A stretch of 38,651 nt of DNA from Chloroflexota bacterium (GCA_002722455.1 PBMB01000012.1:133013-171663), one strand, 5' to 3'. Shown: positions 30,263 through 38,475, counted from the stretch's first letter. Translations and numbers: made by a program. Notes: generated by a model not told the origin, from the letters alone.

Positions 30263-30424
30263 TATGCCTGAATGAGCTAGGCGAGAGAGCGAAAGCACCA
30301 AATCATTCAAAACAAAACATTGTTTATGAAAAATTACTTTAACTTTTATTCATAAGCGTATGTTGCAGTCTCTCAAACAACATTTTAAAAAATGCTTATG
30401 AATTATACTTTAAGGTAATCAATT
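30263..30424 (+). promoter_or_regulatory. Structured 5' leader with mutually exclusive helices
   Basis: Hairpin A: GAATGAGCT (30270-30278) with AGC (30294-30296) and TCATTC (30303-30308). Hairpin B: TTCATAAGC (30349-30357) with GCTTATGAA (30394-30402), nine perfect pairs, plus inner ATGTTG (30360-30365)/CAACAT (30378-30383). The TTCATAA of B can instead pair with TTATGAA at 30324-30330, excluding B. Loop A has GAGAGA (30283-30288) and loop B TCTCTC (30369-30374), able to kiss. The ribosome site TAAGG follows B at once. Confidence 0.55.
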
Positions 30425-31180
30425 ATGAACAACACTCTAAATTTAAACGAAGACAAATTCAAAGATATTACAGCCAATCTACTTGATTCTGTAACGAATC
30501 ATCATGGTAAAATTACTCACTCTCAAATGTTGCAAATGCTATCACAAGCTATTTATAGCAAACCTTATGAAGAAATCGAAAAAACATTATTTGAGAAAAA
30601 ATTAAAAGAAGTCCTTTTATTTGAGTGCAATGGCACATATTTTGTTTTCGTTGGTAAAAAATGTATTTTTATTTCTAATGAACATATTCCTACCGAAACT
30701 ATTATCAAAAAAGTAAGAAAAGAAAAAGGAATGGCTGAGTTTAATGAAAAAATTGTTTCTCACCCAATCCCTTTTGTTCTTGACGGTAAATCAGTAAAAG
30801 ATTATTCAGAAGACAATAATTTAACTGCTGAAGAAGAAGAGACTCTTAAACCAAAAACAAGCCAAGTTTTTAAAATAGCAAAACAGTTAGGTTACTTTGA
30901 TAATAACCTTATTTCTGTCCTAGAAAATGCTGAAAAAATCTTTGTTAACGGTATGCTGTCTGCTTATCATCTTTCTGACGACATTTATGCAAAAGTTTCA
31001 GAAGAAGGTGAGGACGCTTGTATTTGGTTTCCAGAAATGAATATTGAAGATGAATATTTTGAGTTCTTTTTCACGTTAAAAGAATTAAGTGAAGCTGAAT
31101 ATAATTCTAAAGATAACATTTGGTATGTCACTCAAAAATATGACAATGAAGAAGTCATTCAAACCATTAAAGTAATTTAA
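30425..31180 (+). CDS. Unrecognised 251-aa protein under a structured leader
   Basis: MNNTLNLNEDKFKDITANLL... N-terminal helices, a short strand pair (LLFECNGTYFVFVGKKCIFI) around residues 60-80, and an acidic C-terminal domain. No recognised family, signal peptide or membrane span. TAAGG precedes the ATG. Monocistronic, ~165-nt leader, terminator at 31205. Confidence 0.7.
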   Translation: MNNTLNLNEDKFKDITANLLDSVTNHHGKITHSQMLQMLSQAIYSKPYEEIEKTLFEKKLKEVLLFECNGTYFVFVGKKCIFISNEHIPTETIIKKVRKEKGMAEFNEKIVSHPIPFVLDGKSVKDYSEDNNLTAEEEETLKPKTSQVFKIAKQLGYFDNNLISVLENAEKIFVNGMLSAYHLSDDIYAKVSEEGEDACIWFPEMNIEDEYFEFFFTLKELSEAEYNSKDNIWYVTQKYDNEEVIQTIKVI

Positions 31181-31204
31181 TTGATAATTTAAATTCCATT
31201 TTTT

Positions 31205-31235
31205 AAAGATAAGGCTTCAGTCTTATCTTTTTTTT
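31205..31235 (+). terminator. Terminator
   Basis: AAAGATAAG/CTTATCTTT, 8-base loop, T run. Confidence 0.85.
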
Positions 31236-31295
31236 ATTGATTTTTCTTTTAATTATGATATTTATTATATTCGTTTATTTAAAAGGATTAAATGA

Positions 31296-32099
31296 ATGGA
31301 ATACAATCAAAAAATAGAGTATAATTATAAAAGATTAAAAAGTCTTTTAATGTATATAGTTATACCAAATCATTATTCTGAAAATTTTTGGACAGCTCGA
31401 TGTATTGAATATCTTTGCACTGTTTATTCTCTTTTTGACAATCTTGAAGATACCCAGAAAAAAAACAATATAGACAAATTATTTCACCTAGCTGTTTTAG
31501 ACTCTTACTCTAAAACCAATAATTTTGAGAGATTGAATTCTTTTGTCCTTAATTTGCCTGGATTTAACCCTAACTCTTTTGAACATTCTCCATCTGCATA
31601 CGAAAAACTTGGTTATTTAAACATGCAGTTTCATGAGCATTTTGCTAACTTCCAAAGTTCTTTTATAAATGAAGATTTAAAGTTATCAACACTTAATGAT
31701 TTTGGTTTACTTTATATTTTAAAAAAGTATGAAAAACATTTTCTTGAGCTTCCTACTGAGAATCTTTGTTTTAATAATGCTATTCTTAATCTAAAAAAAC
31801 AAACGATTTGCATTATCTCTGATAATATCAATATACATCAGCATACCGTTAACTTTAAAGATAATTCAGTCAGCCGTGAGTTCTTTAAACTTAATGTTGA
31901 AAATAAAGACATAAATGGCAGATCGATGATAATGTCTAAAACACCAGACTGGATAAATCAAAATCTTTTTGCTGAAATTATGGAAAAACTTTCTTTTGAC
32001 CAAATAGATAAACTTTCAAGAAAGGGTTTTGATTTACTTAATCTTACTGATAATATTGACGACCTCGTTGATCTTATCGATTTAAATTATTCTTCCTAA
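31296..32099 (+). CDS. Unrecognised 267-aa protein
   Basis: MEYNQKIEYNYKRLKSLLMY... Soluble, aromatic-rich, with an acidic C-terminal helix (NLTDNIDDLVDLIDLNYSS). AAAAGGA lies 8 bases before this ATG; an ATG four bases earlier opens only ten codons. No visible terminator before the next gene, whose own -10 follows within 30 bases. Not recognised. Confidence 0.7.
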   Translation: MEYNQKIEYNYKRLKSLLMYIVIPNHYSENFWTARCIEYLCTVYSLFDNLEDTQKKNNIDKLFHLAVLDSYSKTNNFERLNSFVLNLPGFNPNSFEHSPSAYEKLGYLNMQFHEHFANFQSSFINEDLKLSTLNDFGLLYILKKYEKHFLELPTENLCFNNAILNLKKQTICIISDNINIHQHTVNFKDNSVSREFFKLNVENKDINGRSMIMSKTPDWINQNLFAEIMEKLSFDQIDKLSRKGFDLLNLTDNIDDLVDLIDLNYSS

Positions 32100-32125
32100 C
32101 TCTTTATTTCGAATTTTATTTTTGA

Positions 32126-32131
32126 TATAAT
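32126..32131 (+). promoter_or_regulatory. -10 box of the 32161-33888 operon
   Basis: TATAAT in TTTGATATAATATAG (extended -10, TGA before the box). Confidence 0.65.
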
Positions 32132-32160
32132 ATAGGCTTATTATTAGGAGTCTATTATTT

Positions 32161-32547
32161 ATGGCAACTCGCTCTATTATTCGTATTAAAAATGGTGATT
32201 CTGTTTATTGTCACTGGGACGGTTATCCTTCTAACAACGGAAAACTTCTTTTAGGTCACTTTAACAAAACACGAAAAATTAAAAAATTATTAGATTTAGG
32301 TGATTTATCAAGCCTTGATAAAAGAATTAGACCGACAAAAGAACATTCCCATGACCAACCACAAAAAAATGTTACTGTCGCTTATCATCGAGATCGTGGA
32401 GAAGAATACAATCAATCGAATACTGACACTATGGGATATGTTGATTATATTTATGAATGGAATGGCTCTCGTTGGTTTGTTTATGGTGTAGACGGAGATA
32501 ATCCTGTTTTATTAACAAAAAAAATTATAGAAGAAGTAGAATATTAA
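32161..32547 (+). CDS. Phage-type conserved protein of unknown function, 128 aa
   Basis: MATRSIIRIKNGDSVYCHWD then GYPSNNGKLLLGHFN, a 'LLDLGDLSSL' helix, AYHRDRGEEY and YIYEWNGSRWFVYGVDG. This order (MATRS, 'YCHWDGY...NG..L..HY', 'LGDLSSL', 'RDRGE', 'W.VY') is a widespread family in tailed phages and their relatives whose function is unknown. It is the best single hint that the element is phage-related. TTAGGAG precedes the ATG. First gene of a two-gene unit. Confidence 0.7.
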   Translation: MATRSIIRIKNGDSVYCHWDGYPSNNGKLLLGHFNKTRKIKKLLDLGDLSSLDKRIRPTKEHSHDQPQKNVTVAYHRDRGEEYNQSNTDTMGYVDYIYEWNGSRWFVYGVDGDNPVLLTKKIIEEVEY

Positions 32548-32553
32548 ACTTAT

Positions 32554-33888
32554 ATGATTACAAAAAAAGAATATGAAGAATTAAAAAATATGGAAGGAGG
32601 TATTTCTTTCGAGAAAATGCCTTTTATCCACTTTGGATTTTACCTTTGGCGATTTAAAGACACTGATTATGATCTTAGCACACGAATAATGGCTTTTGAA
32701 GAATGTGTTATTCTTGCAAGATTTTCTGCATTTCGAGAAGTCTTTAAAAAACATGTTTCTGTTGAAGAATTTAATTTTTTCTTCAAACATAAACAAATTG
32801 AGTTTAATCTAGCTTCATTTGAACTTCCAAAATTATATTTAACTCCAGAAGATTTTGATAAATACGTTCAAGATCGATTTGAAGACGTCATGGATTATCT
32901 TGGTTTCAAAAACACAAGCCCTTTTAAATATCAATATGAAATGGTTAATGAACGTGGAAATCAATTAAAATCTATTATAACAAATAATTATTTTATCTAT
33001 TTTAATAAAAAACAGCTACGCTGTGTTTTTAATGCTTACCTTGAATTAAACTCTAAAGCAAACAGACGTTCTGGCACTTCTCAATATCTTGCAAAAGATT
33101 ATCTTCATTATTTATTTAAACAAATTGATGATAGTTTTTTACAAAAAATAGATAAAGAGAACTATGAGTTATATGAAGAATATAAAAACAATATTTCTGA
33201 AATCATATCAGAAGATATTTTTATCGAACTTTATAAAGATTCTTTATATTTCTATCCTGAACGTGATACATTAGTAGAATATTTCAACAGACTCAAAACA
33301 GTTAACTACAAAGAGCAAATAAAACTATTACCTTTTACAGAAGTAATGTTAACTTCTTATTTTGAAAACAGTAAACAAGACGAAGAAGGGTGTTTTGAAT
33401 ATGAAATATTCTCTTTTCTTGAAGATATTAAAAAATGTAATTCTTCACTTGCTTTAAAACAATTAGTGATGAAGTCAAGAAAAGCCTTTGTCTTTCACTA
33501 CGATGACAATGAAACATTTGATTTCCTTTGTAACTCCTTTTCAGAAGAAGAAATGCAATCTGCTAATATTCAAATTAAATATAAAGATTGTATGAATTAT
33601 AAAAAAACAAATATTACTATCATAGATAATCATATTTTGGATAGTAATGAAAAACATTTGTTAAACTGTCATGTTCATCCTATTGATAATCTGAAAATCG
33701 ATTATATGTGTCATAATTATTCTTTAACAAAGAGGGGAACAAAAATTCAAATCGGTGAATCAAGCAACTCTAAAACACTAAAAATACTTCGTTTAATAAG
33801 AGAGAATCCACTCAACTATATAGATGAAGAAACAGGGCGTATTACCGATTATGGTTGGGGACTTATTGAAATTAACTTTAAAAATTAA
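32554..33888 (+). CDS. Unrecognised 444-aa protein
   Basis: MITKKEYEELKNMEGGISFE... Large soluble protein rich in Phe, Tyr and Lys; several Cys and His in the last third (LLNCHVHPIDNLKIDYMCHN) could hold a metal. It starts 6 bases after the preceding stop with a poor ribosome site, so it likely depends on coupled translation. A perfect AAGGAGGT inside the gene (32594-32601) is not followed by a well-spaced start. Ends TDYGWGLIEINFKN. Not recognised. Confidence 0.7.
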   Translation: MITKKEYEELKNMEGGISFEKMPFIHFGFYLWRFKDTDYDLSTRIMAFEECVILARFSAFREVFKKHVSVEEFNFFFKHKQIEFNLASFELPKLYLTPEDFDKYVQDRFEDVMDYLGFKNTSPFKYQYEMVNERGNQLKSIITNNYFIYFNKKQLRCVFNAYLELNSKANRRSGTSQYLAKDYLHYLFKQIDDSFLQKIDKENYELYEEYKNNISEIISEDIFIELYKDSLYFYPERDTLVEYFNRLKTVNYKEQIKLLPFTEVMLTSYFENSKQDEEGCFEYEIFSFLEDIKKCNSSLALKQLVMKSRKAFVFHYDDNETFDFLCNSFSEEEMQSANIQIKYKDCMNYKKTNITIIDNHILDSNEKHLLNCHVHPIDNLKIDYMCHNYSLTKRGTKIQIGESSNSKTLKILRLIRENPLNYIDEETGRITDYGWGLIEINFKN

Positions 33889-33925
33889 TTAATTTCATCT
33901 ATTTTTAGGTATTTTTTCGTTTATT

Positions 33926-33955
33926 AAAAGGAAAAACTTTGTTTTTCCTTTTTTC
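33926..33955 (+). terminator. Terminator
   Basis: AAAAGGAAAAAC/GTTTTTCCTTTT, loop TTT, T run. Confidence 0.8.
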
Positions 33956-33997
33956 TTATGCTATAATTGATATAGGAAATCTCTTTCTATATTTTCG

Positions 33998-34026
33998 TTG
34001 ACTTTGACGATGTTGAAAGTTATAAT
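33998..34026 (+). promoter_or_regulatory. Promoter of the methyltransferase pair
   Basis: TTGACT (33998-34003), 17-base spacer, TATAAT (34021-34026). A second extended -10 (TATGCTATAAT, near 33958-33966) with an ATATAG/TCTATAT pair lies upstream. Confidence 0.8.
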
Positions 34027-34049
34027 CCAAGGAATTGTAAGGAGTAGTA

Positions 34050-35147
34050 GTGAAAAAAATAATAAGATATATAGGATCTAAGGAAAAGTTATTAGATTTT
34101 TTAAGTGAAACCATATTTAACGAATATAAAAACAAACAAATTAACTTTTTAGACGGATTTACTGGAACATCAGTTGTTTCAAAACATTGTCAGGAAAATT
34201 ATGATTGGAATTTATTTCTTTCTGACATTTCAGATTACAGCGAAGTCATATCTTCTAGATTATTTATTTCTCTTTGCTCCCCAAAGGTTTTTTCGATTCT
34301 AAGAGAACTTCAAAAACTTGATAATCACGAATCATTAAGTGACGAAAAACTAGTTTTTTTCAATGAATTCTCTATCAAAGGTACTCCAAGAACTGTTTCT
34401 AAAGAAGCATTTTCAAATCAAGACGTTCTTTCAAGAATGTTCTTTACAGAAGAAGTAGGAAAGAAAATAGATTTAATGAGGACTCATATTTCAAATCTAT
34501 TTAATTCTGGTGAAATCAACGAATATGACAAAAGATTGCTTTTAATGTTAGTGATTGCTTTTGCTGACAAAAATGCAAACACCACCTCTGTTTATGGTGC
34601 TTATCTTAAAAAACAAGACCGCCCGACTGTATATATCCCTGAAAGTTTTATTGATTTGTTAGAAGAAGAATACAAACAAAAACCTACTACTCCAAAAGGA
34701 TTTTTCAAAGGTGACATAATAACAAATTTAAAAGAAATGCCAGAATTGGACGTTGCTTATTTTGATCCACCTTACAACACTCGTAAATATGAAAGTAATT
34801 ATCATATTTTAAATTATATTAGTAGTCTAGACTTTAATATCTCTGAAATAAAAGAAGGTTCTAAAACAGGTCTTCCCAGCACTAAGACTAAAAATCTTTT
34901 TGGTTCTAAAAAAGGAACAAGAATTATATTTAAAGATTTAATAGAAACAGGAATGGAATCGTCTAAGAACATTTTTATTAGTTATTCTTCTGACGGTGAA
35001 ATGACAAAAGAAGAAGTTTTTGATATTTGTTCTGATAATAACTTTGAAATTAATGTCTACACGAAAGATTATAAAAAGTTTAAAGCGAATAATATAGAAA
35101 CAGCAAAATCATTGGACGAAATAATTTACCATATAAGGAGAAGGTAA
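34050..35147 (+). CDS. D12-class adenine-N6 DNA methyltransferase, first of two
   Basis: 365 aa from a GTG (TAAGGAG five bases upstream). AdoMet motif I is FLDGFTGTSVV (about 34-44). The catalytic motif is DVAYFDPPYNTRKYESNYH (DPPY near 238-241). The C-terminal IFISYSSDGEMTKEEVFDI and 'YTKDYKKFK' segments are typical of phage and bacterial D12 enzymes with DPPYNxRxY. It transfers a methyl group to adenine N6 at an unknown site. It is followed directly by a second, distinct D12 enzyme. No restriction nuclease is nearby, so self-protection or anti-restriction is more likely than a complete R-M system. Confidence 0.85.
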   Translation: MKKIIRYIGSKEKLLDFLSETIFNEYKNKQINFLDGFTGTSVVSKHCQENYDWNLFLSDISDYSEVISSRLFISLCSPKVFSILRELQKLDNHESLSDEKLVFFNEFSIKGTPRTVSKEAFSNQDVLSRMFFTEEVGKKIDLMRTHISNLFNSGEINEYDKRLLLMLVIAFADKNANTTSVYGAYLKKQDRPTVYIPESFIDLLEEEYKQKPTTPKGFFKGDIITNLKEMPELDVAYFDPPYNTRKYESNYHILNYISSLDFNISEIKEGSKTGLPSTKTKNLFGSKKGTRIIFKDLIETGMESSKNIFISYSSDGEMTKEEVFDICSDNNFEINVYTKDYKKFKANNIETAKSLDEIIYHIRRR

Positions 35148-35148
35148 A

Positions 35149-36102
35149 ATGCTGAAATATGCAAAATTATTTGATTGGATAGGTGGAAAAAAATGGTTAT
35201 CTACACAATTAAATCAACTTTTAAAAGACAATTTAAAAAAGAATAAAAAAATAAAATATTATTTAGAACCTTTTGCTGGTGGATTAGGTTCTGCTATCTT
35301 TTCACTTAAAACGTTAAAAGAACAAGGTATTGAAACTATTTATCTTAATGATATTAATTCTACTATTATTTCAATTTACAAAACAATAAAATTAGATTAT
35401 AGCGATTTAATTGAGGAATATTGGAAACTTGAATTGGAATATCAAAAATATGTTCCAGAAGAAGCTATGGGACTTAAAAAGACAAAAGACAAAGAAATAT
35501 TAAAGCCATTACTAGAACCTGCCAGAGATTATTATATGGCTCGTAGGGCAGAGTTTAATGAATGTAAGAAAAACGATCCTGCTTCTTTAAAAACTATGGC
35601 TTTGTTTTTATTTGTATCAAAACACTGTTTTAATGGTGTTTATCGTGAAAATTCAAAAGGCGGATACAACTCTCCTTTTAATTGGGAGCAAGGAATTGTA
35701 AAAAAAGAAGATATCATAGATAGATTCAAAGAACACCACGAAGTTTTTAATGATTTCAATATTGTTTTTGAAAACTTAAATGCTTTTGAGTTTATTGAAA
35801 AATACTTTTATCTTAATGAGGAAGCTTTGTTTTACTTTGATCCTCCATACTTAAATGAAAATATTGGCGAAAACAAATATAATGAAGACCATTTTGGATT
35901 GCCGCAACAAAAAACTTTATTAAATATCATATCTAGATTAAGAAATTCTATTTTTAGTAATCACTATTTAGATATTTTTAAATCATTTTGTGAGTCTGAA
36001 AAGTTTGATTTTATTACCATTGATAGATCAAACAAAATGTCTTCAAATAATGACACCAGAAAGAAAGCAGTCTCAGAAATACTCGCTTGGCGTTTTAAAT
36101 AA
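35149..36102 (+). CDS. dam: Dam/DpnM-like adenine-N6 DNA methyltransferase, second of two
   Basis: 317 aa. N-terminal KLFDWIGGKKWLSTQL and EPFAGGLGSAIFSL (motif I, about 42-55), the D12 signature 'FVSKHCFNGVYRENSKGGYN.PFNW' near 162-185 and the catalytic FYFDPPYLNE (DPPY near 229-232) place it in the Dam/DpnM group, whose members mostly methylate GATC; the site here is not proven. The ATG is one base after the upstream stop and uses GAGAAGG inside that gene, so the two are coupled. The pair recalls dpnM-dpnA without dpnB. Confidence 0.85.
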   Translation: MLKYAKLFDWIGGKKWLSTQLNQLLKDNLKKNKKIKYYLEPFAGGLGSAIFSLKTLKEQGIETIYLNDINSTIISIYKTIKLDYSDLIEEYWKLELEYQKYVPEEAMGLKKTKDKEILKPLLEPARDYYMARRAEFNECKKNDPASLKTMALFLFVSKHCFNGVYRENSKGGYNSPFNWEQGIVKKEDIIDRFKEHHEVFNDFNIVFENLNAFEFIEKYFYLNEEALFYFDPPYLNENIGENKYNEDHFGLPQQKTLLNIISRLRNSIFSNHYLDIFKSFCESEKFDFITIDRSNKMSSNNDTRKKAVSEILAWRFK

Positions 36103-36103
36103 G

Positions 36104-36131
36104 AAAATAGCTCGAAAGGAGCTATTTTTTT
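36104..36131 (+). terminator. Terminator of the methyltransferase operon
   Basis: AAATAGCTC/GAGCTATTT, loop GAAAG, T run. Confidence 0.85.
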
Positions 36132-36190
36132 CTTATTAACTTATATTTTCTAAAGTATTTTATGTCTTTTCTTGTATTTTTTAGGAAATC

Positions 36191-36239
36191 ACTTGAATCT
36201 AATCTAAAAGTCTCGTATAATTTAACTATTGATTCAAGT
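36191..36239 (+). promoter_or_regulatory. Promoter within a 9-bp inverted repeat
   Basis: TTGAAT (36193-36198), 17-base spacer, TATAAT (36216-36221). ACTTGAATC (36191-36199) and GATTCAAGT (36231-36239) are perfect inverted copies that contain the -35 and the start site. Confidence 0.8.
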
Positions 36240-36259
36240 ACAACTAAAAGGAGCTAGGT

Positions 36260-36310
36260 TTGGATTACTTCCAGAATGATCGATCTCGAACTTGTCGGAT
36301 AAACAAGTAA
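36260..36310 (+). CDS. Leader peptide, 16 codons
   Basis: A TTG start with an ideal AAGGAG six bases upstream opens LDYFQNDRSRTCRINK (Met at position 1) and stops 13 bases before the ATG of the 109-aa gene. The stop codon lies at the edge of the inner stem of the hairpin that masks the main ribosome site, so translating it should open that hairpin. Confidence 0.6.
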   Translation: MDYFQNDRSRTCRINK

Positions 36311-36319
36311 CAGGAGATC
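36282..36319 (+). promoter_or_regulatory. Hairpin masking the ribosome site of the 109-aa gene
   Basis: GATCTC (36282-36287) pairs with GAGATC (36314-36319), which includes most of the AGGAG site (36312-36316). ACTTGT (36290-36295) pairs with ACAAGT (36303-36308) inside it. Twelve perfect pairs with a 7-base loop, almost wholly inside the leader-peptide frame. Confidence 0.65.
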
Positions 36320-36323
36320 AAAA

Positions 36324-36653
36324 ATGGCAAGAACATTCAGACACACGAACAAAGACAGCAAAATCCCACGTGGTTACATCGTTGCATACGAGTTTGACTT
36401 CGACTGGAATAACAAAGGTCGTAAAACAAACAAAATCAAAGGTGGTTCAATCATTGAAGGAAACGAACGCTACTACCAAAAAATTGTTTCAGGTTGCTAC
36501 CAAAAAGGTGTGCCAAAAGCTTACCGCAAGCGTTTCAACAAGAGACAAAAGAACAAAATGAAGAAAGATTTGTTCAGAAAGGTTCGTGAAGACAGAGTGG
36601 ATGAAATTGAAAGTGGTAAATACATCCGAAACGCTGGATACTACTACTACTAA
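36324..36653 (+). CDS. Very basic, probably abundant 109-aa protein
   Basis: MARTFRHTNKDSKIPRGYIV then a short strand (AYEFDFDWN), a glycine-rich turn, and a strongly basic C-terminal half (KAYRKRFNKRQKNKMKKDLF), ending NAGYYYY. Net charge is high, so it likely binds DNA or RNA; no family recognised. Codons favour AAC, TTC, GAC, TAC, GGT and CGT, and the gene is visibly richer in GC than its neighbours, as in highly expressed genes. AGGAG seven bases before the ATG is masked by a hairpin overlapping a leader peptide. Strong promoter and strong terminator. Confidence 0.75.
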   Translation: MARTFRHTNKDSKIPRGYIVAYEFDFDWNNKGRKTNKIKGGSIIEGNERYYQKIVSGCYQKGVPKAYRKRFNKRQKNKMKKDLFRKVREDRVDEIESGKYIRNAGYYYY

Positions 36654-36657
36654 AAAC

Positions 36658-36687
36658 AAAAGAGAACTCATCGAGTTCTCTTTTTTA
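36658..36687. terminator. Bidirectional terminator
   Basis: AAAAGAGAACTC/GAGTTCTC plus T run, loop ATC. Confidence 0.85.
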
Positions 36688-36690
36688 TTT

Positions 36691-38475
36691 TTATTTTGAT
36701 CGACATACTCCACAAGAAACTTGACCACCCCCTCCACTTCCACTTGAACAGCTTATTGCCCTATATGTGTATTCCCCCACCTTTTTAGGTCCGTCAGAGA
36801 AATAATAAGCCTGACGAGTGTAAAGTATTTGTGCATAATCCCAGTGTAGCCAAGAACCAGAAGCATTCATTATTATTCCATCGATTAAATGCCTACTACC
36901 TCTCTTGTAAGATCTACATTCTTCTTTTGATTTTGTTCCAACTTGGGTTCTACTTTCAGAAACGTTTGTAACTCTTGTTTCTTTTGAAGAAGATTTCAAT
37001 TGTTTTGAACCATTTGAATATATTTTATAAACTCTCTTTGTCCTTTCTTGATTTTGTTTGCAACTTCTTGTTTGTGTAAACGATTTTCCTGATTCTATTG
37101 TTGCTGCGTCTGGACTCCAAACGCCACAAGAATAAACAGAACCCGTATTTTTCCAACTTGTATATTCAACTGTTGTTCCGTCCATTGTCACAATTTTATT
37201 TAAATCTTGCCAGATATCACCGAAATCAGCTTTGATATTATCAAAATCACCTACTGGTGCAGACATTTGATTTGACGCATTTATTTCTGTATTTGAACCT
37301 ATCGTCGAACTCTCTAAAGAATCTGACATTGTTACCTTGTTCACTTCTAAGTCTTCTTTAAATTCAACTTCTTCTTTCATTTCCGTGTTTTTATCTACTG
37401 TCAATGTTCCCTTTATCACAGTGTCTTTCAATGATACTGGTTGTAATACATTTAAATCACCTTGACCTATAATGTCTCCATTTACATTCATATCTTCTTT
37501 TATAAAAATATTTTTTTCAAAAATAACCTCATCATTAAATGTTGATTCTCCATTAAAAATACTTTCTCCTTCTATATTAAATTCTTTTGATATATTTAAT
37601 GTATCATTTACAATTGTATTTTCAGCTTTTACTATATTAGAAACATTTGCAACAATAACGTCCAACTCATCAATTTCTGCTTCGTCTATTGTTAAATTAT
37701 TTGTATAAAGGTCTTTTACTCTGTAAACATTAGCCATGTTTTTTTCGACAACTTGATAAACTAAAGTTTGAACATTTGAAGGGTCGCTTTCATCTGTAAA
37801 CACTGTATACCCACAAGGAGACTTTTCACTTGTATCAACTACATTGGTTCCATTCCAAGCAAAAATAGTGCATTTTTTATCCAACATAACATTATCAAAT
37901 GTTCCTGTATCAGCTACAACATTTACCATTACTGGTTGTTTATCCAATGGATCACCTTCATTTTGATACATTCCTATTCCACAATCAGTATCCTCAAGCC
38001 TTTTCCATACACCTGTCCCATCTTTCTTCGTATTTACCCAACGTAAACAAGATAATGGTGACTGCCCCTTTGATTCTATAAAACTTAAATGATTTTTTAT
38101 CATAGAATTAGAACCATCTAATCTAATATACTCATATCCACCAGAACGATTAATACTAAACTTAACACCACAATCAGAAACATTCTTCATGCACTCATTG
38201 AAAGCCAAATCCTTACCTGTTGATAATGAAGCTATTCCAAAAGAATGTATTCCTGCTATTTCTTGATTATTAGATATATTTAATCCTTGCAAGGCACGTT
38301 TTATTTCTGGATAATTATTTTCTACAGATTTTTTTGAATTAAAACCAAGAAACAAATCAAAGCTTTTTACATAATTATTATCATCCAATTTCATTTCTGC
38401 ACTTATTTTAAAATCTGAACTTGTTCTTTTCCAAAGACCACATTCCAATAGATTTGTTTCTTTTTCTGTATTCAT
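36691..38475 (-). CDS. Large adhesin-like protein with thrombospondin-type module, 5' end disrupted
   Basis: At least 594 aa. N-terminal part has repeated Cys/Trp units (LLECGLWKR; CLRWVNTKKDGTGVWKR). Residues ~250-400 are short repeating strands ('IFNGESTFNDEVIFEKNIFI', 'DLNVLQPVSLKDTVIKGTLT'), a beta-solenoid as in tip adhesins and fibres. Near 440, YTSWKNTGSVYSCGVWSPDA and SFTQTRSCKQNQERTKR form a thrombospondin-type-1-like module seen in secreted proteins of Vibrio and relatives. It ends with a Gly-rich stretch and VSCGVCRSK. The ATG at 38475 has no usable ribosome site. Coding sequence continues upstream in frame without a start (VSCELFAKYNKTCSEGKWNP), until a hairpin and a stop at 38553. 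So this is a 5'-truncated gene, probably without its signal sequence. Confidence 0.6.
   Translation of the reverse strand: MNTEKETNLLECGLWKRTSSDFKISAEMKLDDNNYVKSFDLFLGFNSKKSVENNYPEIKRALQGLNISNNQEIAGIHSFGIASLSTGKDLAFNECMKNVSDCGVKFSINRSGGYEYIRLDGSNSMIKNHLSFIESKGQSPLSCLRWVNTKKDGTGVWKRLEDTDCGIGMYQNEGDPLDKQPVMVNVVADTGTFDNVMLDKKCTIFAWNGTNVVDTSEKSPCGYTVFTDESDPSNVQTLVYQVVEKNMANVYRVKDLYTNNLTIDEAEIDELDVIVANVSNIVKAENTIVNDTLNISKEFNIEGESIFNGESTFNDEVIFEKNIFIKEDMNVNGDIIGQGDLNVLQPVSLKDTVIKGTLTVDKNTEMKEEVEFKEDLEVNKVTMSDSLESSTIGSNTEINASNQMSAPVGDFDNIKADFGDIWQDLNKIVTMDGTTVEYTSWKNTGSVYSCGVWSPDAATIESGKSFTQTRSCKQNQERTKRVYKIYSNGSKQLKSSSKETRVTNVSESRTQVGTKSKEECRSYKRGSRHLIDGIIMNASGSWLHWDYAQILYTRQAYYFSDGPKKVGEYTYRAISCSSGSGGGGQVSCGVCRSK

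Noticed and set aside
32594..32620. Internal start after a perfect AAGGAGGT in the 444-aa gene
   Set aside because: The next ATG is about 14 bases away and would remove a conserved-looking N-terminus; spacing is poor.
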